Shown here: positions 52,315 to 64,000 of the stretch, in pieces
Numbering within the stretch: the first letter of the stretch is position 1
Layout of the letters: each line of letters begins with the position of its first letter
Origin: Taudactylus pleione
Lineage: Eukaryota > Chordata > Amphibia > Anura > Myobatrachidae
Direction: 5' to 3'
Assembly (NCBI GenBank): GCA_031769625.1
Contig: JAUIMM010001418.1
Span: 744,001 to 808,000 of the forward strand
Length of the DNA: 64,000 nucleotides
Translations under genes and position numbers: made by a program
Notes under the pieces: model-generated
Databases searched by the model: none
Seen by the model: only the letters and a program-made list of their open reading frames with translations
Told to the model about the DNA's origin: nothing

Positions 52315-55300
52315 TGAGTAATGTGATATGTGACACTTGTATATCTGTGTGCTCCTGAGTCTGTATATAGGAGACTATGCTGAGTAATGTGACACCTGTA
52401 TATCTGTGTGCTCCTGAGTCTGTATATGGAGACTGTGCTGAGTGATGTGATATGTGACACCTGTATATCTGTGTGCTCCTGAGTCTGTATATGGGAGACT
52501 GCGCTGAGTAATGTGATATGTGACACCTGTATATCTGTGTGCTCCTGAGTCTGTATATAGGAGACTGCGCTGAGTAATGTGATATGTCACACCTGTATAT
52601 CTGTGTGCTCCTGAGTCTATATATCGGAGACTGCGTTGAGTAATGTGATATGTGACACCTGTATATCTGTGTGCTCCTGAGTCTGTATATGGGAGACTAC
52701 GCTGAGTAATGTGATATGTGACACCTGTATATCTGTGTGCTCCTGAGTCTGTATATAGGAGACTGCGCTGAGTAATGTGATATGTGACACCTGTATATCT
52801 GTGTGCCCCTGAGTCTGTATATGGGAGACTGCGCTGAGTAATGTGATATGTGACACCTGTATATCTGTGTGCTCCTGAGTCTGTATATAGGAGACTGCGC
52901 TGAGTAATGTGACAGCTGTATATCTGTGTGCTCCTGAGTCTGTGTATGGGAGACTGCGCTGAGTATTGTGATATGTGACACCTGTATATCTGTGTGCTCC
53001 TGAGTCTGTATATAGGAGACTCGGCTGAGTAATGTGATATGCGACACCTGTATATCTGTGTGCTCCTGAGTCTGTATATAGGAGACTGCGCTGAGTAATG
53101 GGATATGCGACCCCTGTATATCTGTGTGCTCCTGAGTCTGTATATGGGAGACTGCGCTGAGTAATGTGATATGTGACACCTGTATATCTGTGTGCTCCTG
53201 AGTCTGTATATGGGAGACTGCGCTGAGTAATGTGATATGTGACACCTGTATATCTGTGTGCTCCTGAGTCTGTATATGGGAGACTGTGCTGAGTAATGTG
53301 ATATGTGACACCTGTATATCTCTGTGCTCCTGAGTATGTATATGGGAGACTGTGCTGAGTAATGTGATATGTGACACCTGTATATCTGTGTGCTCCTGAG
53401 TCTGTATATAGGAGACTGCGCTGAGCAATGTGATATGTGACACCTGTATATCTGTGTGCTCCTGAGTCTGTATATGGGAGACTGCGCTGAGTAATGTGAT
53501 ATGTGACACCTGTATATCTGTGTGCTCCGGAGCCTGTATATGGGAGACTGCGCTGAGTAATGTGATATGTGACACCTGTGTATCTGTGTGCTCCTGAGTC
53601 TGTATATAGGAGACTGCGCTGAGCAATGTGATGTGTGACACCTGTATATCTGTGTGCCCCTGAGTCTGTATATGGAGACTGCGCTGAGTAATGTGATATG
53701 TGACACCTGTATATCTGTGTGCTCCTGAGTCTGTATATGGGAGACTGTGCTGAGTAATGTGATGAGTGACACCTGTATATCTGTGTGCTCCTGAGTCTGT
53801 ATATGGAGACTGCGCTGAGTAATGTGATATGTGACACCTGTATATCTGTGTGCTCCTGAGTCTGTATATGGAGACTGCGCTGCGTAATGTGATATGTGAC
53901 ACCTGTATATCTGTGTGCTCCTGAGTCTGTATATTGAGACTGTGCTGAGAGATGTGATATGTGACACCTGTATATCTGTGTGCTCCTGAGTCTGTATATG
54001 GGAGACTACGCTGAGTAATGTGATATGTGACACCTGTATATCTGTGTGCTCCTGAGTCTGTATATAGGAGACTGCGCTGAGTAATGTGATATGTGACACC
54101 TGTATATCTGTGTGCCCCTGAGTCTGTATATGGGAGACTGCGCTGAGTAATGTGATATGTGACACCTGTATATCTGTGTGCTCCTGAGTCTGTATATAGG
54201 TGACTGCGCTGAGTAATGTGACAGCTGTATATCTGTGTGCTCCTGAGTCTGTGTATGGGAGACTGCGCTGAGTAATGTGATATGTGACACCTGTATATCT
54301 GTGTGCTCCTGAGTCTGTATATAGGAGACTCCGCTGAGTAATGTGATATGCGACACCTGTATATCTGTGTGCTCCTGAGTCTGTATATGGGAGACTGCGC
54401 TGAGTAATGGGATATGCGACCCCTGTATATCTGTTTGCTCCTGAGTCTGTATATGGGAGACTGCGCTGAGTAATGTGATATGTGACACCTGTATATCTGT
54501 GTGCTCCTGAGTCTGTATATGGGAGACTGCGCTGAGTAATGTGATATGTGACACCTGTATATCTGTGTGCTCCTGAGCCTGTATATGGGAGACTGCGCTG
54601 AGTAATGTGATATGTGACACATGTATATCTGTGTGCTCCTGAGTCTGTATATGGGAGACTACGCTGAGTAATGTGATATGTGACACCTGTATATCTGTGT
54701 GCTCCAGAGTCTGTATATAGGAGACTGCGCTGAGTAATGTGATATGTGACACCTGTATATCTGTGTGCCCCTGAGTCTGTATATGGGAGACTGCGCTGAG
54801 TAATGTGATATGTGACACCTGTATATCTGTGTGCCCCTGAGTCTGTATATGGGAGACTGCGCTGAGTAATGTGATATGTGACACCTGTATATCTGTGTGC
54901 TCCTGAGTCTGTATATAGGAGACTGCGCTGAGTAATGTGATATGTGACACCTGTATATCTGTGTGCTCCTGTGTCTGTATATGGAGACTGCACTGAGTAA
55001 TGTGATATTTGACACCTGTATATCTGTGTGCTCCTGAGTCTGTATATGGGAGACTGCGCTGAGTAATGTGATATGTTACACCTGTGTATCTGTGTGCTCC
55101 TGAGTCTGTATATGGAGACTGCGCTGAGTAATGTGATATGTGACACCTGTATATCTGTGTGCTCCTGAGTCTGTAAATGAGAGACTGCGCTGAGTAATGT
55201 GATATGTGACACCTGTATATCTGTGTGCTCCTGAGTCTGTATATAGGAGACTGTGCTGAGTAATGTGATATGTGACACCTGTATATCTGTGTGCTCCTGA

Positions 55301-56884
55301 GTCTGTATATGGAGACTGTGCTGAGTGATGTGATATGTGACACCTGTATATCTGTGTGCTCCTGAGTCTGTATATGGGAGACTGCGCTGAGTAATGTGAT
55401 ATGTGACACCTGTATATCTGTGTGCTCCTGAGTCTGTATATAGGAGACTGCGCTGAGTAATGTGATATGTGACACCTGTATATCTGTGTGCTCCTGAGTC
55501 TGTATATAGGAGACTGCGCTGAGTAATGTGATATGTGACACCTGTATATCTGTGTGCTCCTGAGTCTATATATGGGAGACTGCGCTGAGTAATGTGATAT
55601 GTGATACCTGTATATCTGTGTGCTCCTGAGACTGTATATGGGAGACTACGCTGAGTAATGTGATATGTGACACCTGTATATCTGTGTGCTCCTGAGTCTG
55701 TATATAGGACACTGCGCTGAGTAATGTGACAGCTGTATATCTGTGTGCTCCTGAGTCTGTATATGGGAGACTGCGCTGAGTAATGTGATATGTGACACCT
55801 GTATATCTGTGTGCTCCTGAGTCTGTATATAGGAGACTGCGCTGACTAATGTGATATGCGACACCTGTATATCTGTGTGCTCCTGAGTCTGCATATAGGA
55901 GACTGCGCTGAGTAATGGGATATGTGACCCCTGTATATCTGTGTGCTCCTGAGTCTGTATATGGGAGACTGCGCTGAGTAATGTGATATGTGACACCTGT
56001 ATATCTGTGTGCTCCTGAGTCTGTATATGGGAGACTGCGCTGAGTAATGTGATATGTGACACCTGTATATCTGTGTGCTCCTGAGTCTGTATATGGGAGA
56101 CTTCGCTGAGTAATGTGATATGTGACACCTGTATATCTGTGTGCTCCTGAGTCTGTATATGGGAGACTTCGCTGAGTAATGTGATATGTGACACCTGTAT
56201 ATCTGTGTGCTCCTGAGTCTGTATATAGGAGACTGCGCTGAGTAATGTGATATGTGACACCTGTATATCTGTGTGCCCCTGAGTCTGTATATGGGAGATT
56301 GCGCTGAGTAATGTGATATGTGACACCTGTATATCTGTGTGCTCCTCAGTCTGTATATGGGAGACTGCGCTGAGTAATGTGATATGTGACACCTGTATAT
56401 CTGTGTGCTCCTGAGTCTGTATATAGGAGACAGCGCTGAGTAATGTGATATGTGACACCTGTATATCTGTGTGCTCCTGAGTCTGTATATAGGAGACTGC
56501 GCTGAGTAATGGGATATGTGACCCCTGTATATCTGTGTGCTCCTGAGTCTGTTTATGGGAGACTGCGCTGAGTAATGTGAGAGCTGTATATCTGTGTGCT
56601 CCTGAGTCTGTATATAGGAGACTGTGCTGAGTAATGTGACAGCTGTATATCTGTGTGCTCCTGAGTCTGTATATGGGAGACTGCGCTGAGTAATGTGATA
56701 TGTGACACCTGTATATCTGTGTGCTCCTGAGTCTGTATATAGGAGACTGCGCTGAGTAATGTGATATGTGACACCTGTATATCTGTGTGCTCCTGAGTCT
56801 GTATATGGGAGACTGCGCTGAGTAATGGGATATGTGACCCCTGTATATCTGTGTGCTCCTGAGTCTGTATATGGGAGACTGCGC
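52315..56884. repeat. Higher-order block, about 4.6-4.9-kb duplication, copy 1
   Basis: Rare monomers recur downstream in the same order. TATATCGGAGACTGCGTTGAG at 52619 recurs at 57189 (offset 4,570), the TCGGCTGAG monomer at 53020 recurs at 57590 (4,570), CTCCGGAGCC at 53525 recurs at 58352 (4,827), and TATAGGACACTGCG at 55703 recurs at about 60595 (about 4,892). The increasing offset shows monomers inserted into copy 2, or lost from copy 1, after the duplication. Confidence 0.83.
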
Positions 56885-59800
56885 TGAGTAATGTGATATG
56901 TGACACTTGTATATCTGTGTGCTCCTGAGTCTGTATATAGGAGACTATGCTGAGTAATGTGACACCTGTATATCTGTGTGCTCCTGAGTCTGTATATGGA
57001 GACTGTGCTGAGTGATGTGATATGTGACACCTGTATATCTGTGTGCTCCTGAGTCTGTATATGGGAGACTGCGCTGAGTAATGTGATATGTGACACCTGT
57101 ATATCTGTGTGCTCCTGAGTCTGTATATAGGAGACTGCGCTGAGTAATGTGATATGTCACACCTGTATATCTGTGTGCTCCTGAGTCTATATATCGGAGA
57201 CTGCGTTGAGTAATGTGATATGTGACACCTGTATATCTGTGTGCTCCTGAGTCTGTATATGGGAGACTACGCTGAGTAATGTGATATGTGACACCTGTAT
57301 ATCTGTGTGCTCCTGAGTCTGTATATAGGAGACTGCGCTGAGTAATGTGATATGTGACACCTGTATATCTGTGTGCCCCTGAGTCTGTATATGGGAGACT
57401 GCGCTGAGTAATGTGATATGTGACACCTGTATATCTGTGTGCTCCTGAGTCTGTATATAGGAGACTGCGCTGAGTAATGTGACAGCTGTATATCTGTGTG
57501 CTCCTGAGTCTGTGTATGGGAGACTGCGCTGAGTATTGTGATATGTGACACCTGTATATCTGTGTGCTCCTGAGTCTGTATATAGGAGACTCGGCTGAGT
57601 AATGTGATATGTGACACCTGTATATCTGTGTGCTCCTGAGTCTGTATATAGGAGACTGCGCTGAGTAATGGGATATGCGACCCCTGTATATCTGTGTGCT
57701 CCTGAGTCTGTATATGGGAGACTGCGCTGAGTAATGTGATATGTGACACCTGTATATCTGTGTGCTCCTGAGTCTGTATATGGGAGACTGCGCTGAGTAA
57801 TGTGATATGTGACACCTGTATATCTGTGTGCTCCTGAGTCTGTATATGGGAGACTGCGCTGAGTAATGGGATATGTGACACCTGTATATCTGTGTGCTCC
57901 TGAGTCTGTATATGGGAGACTACGCTGAGTAATGTGATATGTGACACCTGTATATCTGTGTGCTCCTCAGTCTGGATATGGGAGACTGCGCTGAGTAATG
58001 TGATATGTGACACCTGTATATCTGTGTGCTCCTGAGTCTGTATATAGGAGACTATGCTGAGTAATGTGACACCTGTATATCTGTGTGCTCCTGAGTCTGT
58101 ATATGGGAGACTGTGCTGAGTAATGTGATATGTGACACCTGTATATCTCTGTGCTCCTGAGTCTGTATATGGGAGACTGTGCTGAGTAATGTGATATGTG
58201 ACACCTGTATATCTGTGTGCTCCTGAGTCTGTATATAGGAGACTGCGCTGAGCAATGTGATATGTGACACCTGTATATCTGTGTGCTCCTGAGTCTGTAT
58301 ATGGGAGACTGCGCTGAGTAATGTGATATGTGACACCTGTATATCTGTGTGCTCCGGAGCCTGTATATGGGAGACTGCGCTGAGTAATGTGATATGTGAC
58401 ACCTGTGTATCTGTGTGCTCCTGAGTCTGTATATAGGAGACTGCGCTGAGCAATGTGATGTGTGACACCTGTATATCTGTGTGCCCCTGAGTCTGTATAT
58501 GGAGACTGCGCTGAGTAATGTGATATGTGACACCTGTATATCTGTGTGCTCCTGAGTCTGTATATGGGAGACTGTGCTGAGTAATGTGATGAGTGACACC
58601 TGTATATCTGTGTGCTCCTGAGTCTGTATATGGAGACTGCGCTGAGTAATGTGATATGTGACACCTGTATATCTGTGTGCTCCTGAGTCTGTATATGGAG
58701 ACTGCGCTGCGTAATGTGATATGTGACACCTGTATATCTGTGTGCTCCTGAGTCTGTATATGGAGACTGTGCTGAGTAATGTGATATGTGACACCTGTAT
58801 ATCTGTGTGCTCCTGAGTCTGTATATGGGAGACTGTGCTGAGTAATGTGATATGTGACACCTGTGTATCTGTGTGCTCCTGAGTCTGTATATAGGAGACT
58901 GCGCTGAGTAATGTGATATGTGACACCTGTATATCTGTGTGCTCCTGAGTCTGTATATGAGAGACTGCGCTGAGTAATGTGATATGTGACACCTGTATAT
59001 CTGTGTGCTCCTGAGTCTGTATATAGGAGACTGTGCTGAGTAATGTGATATGTGACACCTGTATATCTGTGTGCTCCTGAGTCTGTATATTGAGACTGTG
59101 CTGAGTGATGTGATATGTGACACCTGTATATCTGTGTGCTCCTGAGTCTGTATATGGGAGACTACGCTGAGTAATGTGATATGTGACACCTGTATATCTG
59201 TGTGCTCCTGAGTCTGTATATAGGAGACTGCGCTGAGTAATGTGATATGTGACACCTGTATATCTGTGTGCCCCTGAGTCTGTATATGGGAGACTGCGCT
59301 GAGTAATGTGATATGTGACACCTGTATATCTATGTGCTCCTGAGTCTGTATATAGGTGACTGCGCTGAGTAATGTGACAGCTGTATATCTGTGTGCTCCT
59401 GAGTCTGTGTATGGAGACTGCGCTGCGTAATGTGATATGTGACACCTGTATATCTGTGTGCTCCTGAGTCTGTATATGGAGACTGTGCTGAGTAATGTGA
59501 TATGTGACACCTGTATATCTGTGTGCTCCTGAGTCTGTATATAGGAGACTCCGCTGAGTAATGTGATATGCGACACCTGTATATCTGTGTGCTCCTGAGT
59601 CTGTATATGGGAGACTGCGCTGAGTAATGGGATATGCGACCCCTGTATATCTGTTTGCTCCTGAGTCTGTATATGGGAGACTGCGCTGAGTAATGTGATA
59701 TGTGACACCTGTATATCTGTGTGCTCCTGAGTCTGTATATGGGAGACTGCGCTGAGTAATGTGATATGTGACACCTGTATATCTGTGTGCTCCTGAGCCT

Positions 59801-61780
59801 GTATATGGGAGACTGCGCTGAGTAATGTGATATGTGACACATGTATATCTGTGTGCTCCTGAGTCTGTATATGGGAGACTACGCTGAGTAATGTGATATG
59901 TGACACCTGTATATCTGTGTGCTCCAGAGTCTGTATATAGGAGACTGCGCTGAGTAATGTGATATGTGACACCTGTATATCTGTGTGCCCCTGAGTCTGT
60001 ATATGGGAGACTGCGCTGAGTAATGTGATATGTGACACCTGTATATCTGTGTGCCCCTGAGTCTGTATATGGGAGACTGCGCTGAGTAATGTGATATGTG
60101 ACACCTGTATATCTGTGTGCTCCTGAGTCTGTATATAGGAGACTGCGCTGAGTAATGTGATATGTGACACCTGTATATCTGTGTGCTCCTGAGTCTGTAT
60201 ATGGAGACTGCGCTGAGTAATGTGATATGTGACACCTGTATATCTGTGTGCTCCTGAGTCTGTATATGGGAGACTGCGCTGAGTAATGTGATATGTGACA
60301 CCTGTGTATCTGTGTGCTCCTGAGTCTGTATATGGAGACTGCGCTGAGTAATGTGATATGTGACACCTGTATATCTGTGTGCTCCTGAGTCTGTATATAG
60401 GAGACTGCGCTGAGTAATGTGATATGTGACACCTGTATATCTGTGTGCTCCTGAGTCTATATATGGGAGACTGCGCTGAGTAATGTGATATGTGACACCT
60501 GTATATCTGTGTGCTCCTGAGTCTGTATATGGGAGACTACGCTGAGTAATGTGATATGTGACACCTGTATATCTGTGTGCTCCTGAGTCTGTATATAGGA
60601 CACTGCGCTGAGTAATGTGACAGCTGTATATCTGTGTGCTCCTGAGTCTGTATATGGGAGACTGCGCTGAGTAATGTGATATGTGAAACCTGTATATCTG
60701 TGTGCTCCTGAGTCTGTATATAGGAGACTGCGCTGACTAATGTGATATGCGACACCTGTATATCTGTGTGCTCCTGAGTCTGCATATAGGAGACTGCGCT
60801 GAGTAATGGGATATGTGACCCCTGTATATCTGTGTGCTCCTGAGTCTGTATATGGGAGACTGCGCTGAGTAATGTGATATGTGACACCTGTATATCTGTG
60901 TGCTCCTGAGTCTGTATATGGGAGACTGTGCTGAGTAATGTGATATGTGACACCTGTATATCTGTGTGCTCCTGAGTCTGTATATGGGAGACTTCGCTGA
61001 GTAATGTGATATGTAACACCTGTATATCTGTGTGCTCCTGAGTCTGTATATGGGAGACTTCGCTGAGTAATGTGATATGTGACACCTGTATATCTGTGTG
61101 CTCCTGAGTCTGTATATAGGAGACTGCGCTGAGTAATGTGATATGTGACACCTGTATATCTGTGTGCCCCTGAGTCTGTATATGGGAGATTGCGCTGAGT
61201 AATGTGATATGTGACACCTGTATATCTGTGTGCTCCTCAGTCTGTATATGGGAGACTGCGCTGAGTAATGTGATATGTGACAACTGTATATCTGTGTGCT
61301 CCTGAGTCTGTATATGGGAGACTGCGCTGTGTAATATGATAGGTGACACCTGTATATCTGTGTGCTCCTGAGTCTGTATATGGGAGACTGTGCTGAGTAA
61401 TGTGATATGTGACACATGTATATCTGTGTGCTCCTGAGTCTGTATTTAGGAGACTGCGCTGAGTAATGTGACAGCTGTATATCTGTGTGCTCCTGAGTCT
61501 GTATATGGGAGACTGCGCTGAGTAATGTGATATGTGACACCTGTATATCTGTGTGCTCCTGAGTCTGTATATAGGAGACAGCGCTGAGTAATGTGATATG
61601 TGACACCTGTATATCTGTGTGCTCCTGAGTCTGTATATAGGAGACTGCGCTGAGTAATGGGATATGTGACCCCTGTATATCTGTGTGCTCCTGAGTCTGT
61701 ATATAGGAGACTGCGCTGAGTAATGTGATATGTGACACCTGTATATCTGTGTGCTCCTGAGTCTGTATATGGGAGACTGC
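56885..61780. repeat. Higher-order block, about 4.6-4.9-kb duplication, copy 2
   Basis: Copy of 52315-56884 with several extra monomers. The right boundary is approximate because it grades into the more homogeneous terminal domain. Confidence 0.78.
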
Positions 61781-64000
61781 GCTGAGTAATGGGATATGTG
61801 ACCGCTGTATATCTGTGTGCTCCTGAGTCTGTATATGGGAGACTGCGCTGAGTAATGTGATATGTGACACCTGTGTACCTGTGTGCTCCTGAGTCTGTAT
61901 ATGGGAGACTGCGCTGAGTAATGTGATATGTGACACCTGTATATCTGTGTGCTCCTGAGTCTGTATATGGGAGACTGCGCTGAGTAATGTGATATGTGAC
62001 ACCTGTATATCTGGGTGCTCCTGAGTCTGTATATGGTAGACTGCACTGAGTAATGTGATATGTGACACCTGTATATCTGTGTGCTCCTGAGTCTGTATAT
62101 AGGAGACTACACTGAGTAATGTGATATGTGACACCTGTATATCTGTGTGCTCCTGAGTCTGTGTATGGGAGACTGCGCTGAGTAATGTGATTTCTGACAC
62201 CTGTATATCTGTGTGCTCCTGAGTCTGTATATGGGAGACTGTGCTGAGTAATGTGATATGTGACACCTGTATATCTGTGTGCTCCTGAGTGTGTATATAG
62301 GAGACTGTGCTGAGTAATGTGAAAAGTGACACCTGTATATCTGTGTGCTCCTGAGTCTGTATATGGGAGACTGCGCTGAGTAATGTGATATGTGACACCT
62401 GTATATCTGTGTGCTCCTGAGTCTGTATATGGGAGACTGCGCTGAGTAATGTGATATGTGACACCTGTATATCTGTGTGCATCTGAGTCTGTATATGGGA
62501 GACAGAGCTGAGTAATGTGATATGTGACACCTGTATATCTGTGTGCTCCTGATTCTGTATATGGGAGATTGCGCTGAGTAATATGATATGTGACACCTGT
62601 ATATCTGTGTGCTCCTGAGTCTGTATATAGGAGTCTGTGCTGAGTAATGTGATATGTGACACCTGTATATCTGTGTGCCCCTGAGCCTGTATATGGGAGA
62701 CTGCGCTGAGTAATGTGATTTCTGACACCTGTATATCTGTGTGCTCCTGAGTCTGTATATGGGAGACTGTGCTGAGTAATGTGATATGTGACACCTGTAT
62801 ATCTGTGTGCTCCTGAGTGTGTATATAGGAGACTGTGCTGAGTAATGTGAAAAGTGACACCTGTATATCTGTGTGCTCCTGAGTCTGTATATGGGAGACT
62901 GCGCTGAGTAATGTGATATGTGACACCTGTATATCTGTGTGCTCCTGAGTCTGTATATAGGAGACTGCGCTGAGTAATGTGATATGTGACACCTGTATAT
63001 CTGTGTGCTCCTGAGTCTGTATATGGGAGACTGCGCTGAGTAATGGGATATGTGACCGCTGTATATCTGTGTGCTCCTGAGTCTGTATATGGGAGACTGC
63101 GCTGAGTAATGTGATATGTGACACCTGTGTACCTGTGTGCTCCTGAGTCTGTATATGGGAGACTGCGCTGAGTAATGTGATATGTGACACCTGTATATCT
63201 GTGTGCTCCTGAGTCTGTATATGGGAGACTGCGCTGAGTAATGTGATATGTGACACCTGTATATCTGGGTGCTCCTGAGTCTGTATATGGTAGACTGCAC
63301 TGAGTAATGTGATATGTGACACCTGTATATCTGTGTGCTCCTGAGTCTGTATATAGGAGACTACACTGAGTAATGTGATATGTGACACCTGTATATCTGT
63401 GTGCTCCTGAGTCTGTATATGGGAGACTGCGCTGAGTAATGTGATTTCTGACACCTGTATGTCTGTGTGCTCCTGAGTCTGTATATGGGAGACTGTGCTG
63501 AGTAATGTGATATGTGACACCTGTATATCTGTGTGCTCCTGAGTATGTATATAGGAGACTGTGCTGAGTAATGTGAAAAGTGACACCTGTATATCTGTGT
63601 GCTCCTGAGTCTGTATATAGGAGACTACACTGAGTAATGTGATATGTGACACCTGTATATCTGTGTGCTCCTGAGTCTGTATATGGGAGACTGCGCTGAG
63701 TAATGTGATTTCTGACACCTGTATATCTGTGTGCTCCTGAGTCTGTATATGGGAGACTGTGCTGAGTAATGTGATATGTGACACCTGTATATCTGTGTGC
63801 TCCTGAGTGTGTATATGGGAGACTGCGCTGAGTAATGTGATATGTGACACCTGTATATCTGGGTGCTCCTGAGTCTGTATATAGGAGACTACACTGAGTA
63901 ATGTGATATGTGACACCTGTATATCTGTGTGCCCCTGAGCCTGTATATGGGAGACTGCGCTTAGTAATGTGATATGTGACACCTGTATATCTGTGTGCTC
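61400..64000. repeat. Homogeneous 66-bp domain at the right of the satellite
   Basis: Nearly every monomer here is exactly 66 bp; the 65-bp and GATGAGTGAC variants common further left are absent. It has private variants: GATTTCTGACACC, GAAAAGTGACACC, GTACCTGTGTG, GACCGCTG, GGTAGACTGCACTGAG and GACTACACTGAG. Two internal repeat distances are exact monomer multiples: 1,254 bp (19 x 66; 62101 versus 63355) and 528 bp (8 x 66; GATTTCTG at 62189 versus 62717). Confidence 0.85.

Larger units (their letters stand above)
9403..64000. repeat. 66-bp satellite, about 830 monomers, runs off window
   Basis: Uninterrupted tandem array of a 66-bp monomer. In order it contains CTGCGCTGAGTAATGTG, ATATGTGACACCTGTATATC, TGTGTGCTCCTGAGTCTG and TATATGGGAGA. 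I counted 14 A, 11 C, 19 G and 22 T (about 45% GC) in the consensus, with one CpG. Length variants recur: 65 bp (TATATGGAGA, one G lost) and 59 bp (ATATGTG lost). Recurrent base variants include CTGTGCTGAG, GATGAGTGACACC, GGGATATGCGACCCC, AATGAGATATG, GAGTATGTATATG, GTGATGTGATATG, GACAGCTG and ACGTGATATG. The copy number is array length divided by mean monomer length. No other sequence interrupts the array. Giant minus-strand open frames across it are a consequence of the monomer lacking minus-strand stops and are not annotated as genes. Confidence 0.97.

Noticed and set aside
39839..52336. 4,165-codon open frame on the minus strand as a giant repeat protein
   Set aside because: It starts at GTG, changes among three peptide phases with monomer length, ends at a recurrent point variant and has no unique domain or splice context. 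The repeat lacks minus-strand stops in all frames, which explains it.
9403..64000. CRISPR array
   Set aside because: The repeats are contiguous with no unique spacers, the period is uniform, and the context is eukaryotic.
9403..64000. Known centromere signature (CENP-B box) or telomeric repeat
   Set aside because: I found no TTCG....A..CGGG-type motif in the monomer and no TTAGGG runs.

Overview
This window shows no convincing protein-coding gene, tRNA or rRNA. It is repeat-dominated eukaryotic, almost certainly vertebrate, DNA. The evidence is a 54.6-kb satellite array, several smaller tandem-repeat families, non-autonomous DNA transposons with terminal inverted repeats, and CpG-to-TpG decay expected of a methylated germline genome. 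The transposon ends (core GGCCTGATTCAGA) and the overall texture suggest an anuran amphibian to me. That is recollection-based inference, not proof.

Left part (1-7759). A GC-rich segment (1-567) leads into a 35-bp minisatellite, family A (568-2437). The whole package is present again at 4563-7089 with about 99% identity in the non-repeat part. Between the two copies lie a second 35-bp minisatellite (family B, 2438-3221), an AT-rich non-repeat stretch (3222-3855), a 24-bp minisatellite framed by two 43-bp units (3856-4157) and a 5'-half of a transposon (4299-4500). The second copy runs into a third related minisatellite (family C, 35/39-bp units, 7090-7759). A, B and C share a core and are branches of one family.

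Middle (7760-9402). Two DNA-transposon-like elements with nearly identical ends sit 35 bp apart: 7801-8293 (four consecutive hairpins inside) and 8329-8779 (same family as the broken copy at 4299-4500, opposite orientation). A 620-bp non-repeat stretch follows.

Right part (9403-64000, continuing past the window). This is one uninterrupted satellite of a 66-bp monomer, roughly 830 copies, with recurrent 65-bp and 59-bp length variants. Variant monomers recur in the same order, and several multi-kilobase blocks are repeated in tandem (about 3,070, 2,689, 3,212, 3,200 and 4,570-4,890 bp). The array has therefore grown recently by large segmental duplications. The last 2-3 kb is a distinct domain of almost pure 66-bp monomers with its own variants.

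The consensus monomer has no TTA, CTA or TCA on the + strand, so the minus strand is free of stop codons in all three frames. This creates enormous spurious open frames (the longest about 4,165 codons). They start at GTG rather than ATG, change frame with monomer length, and end only at recurrent single-base variants. I treat them as by-products of the repeat, not genes. No undescribed functional system could be demonstrated. The most unusual objects are the satellite itself, its nested duplication history and the multi-hairpin element.
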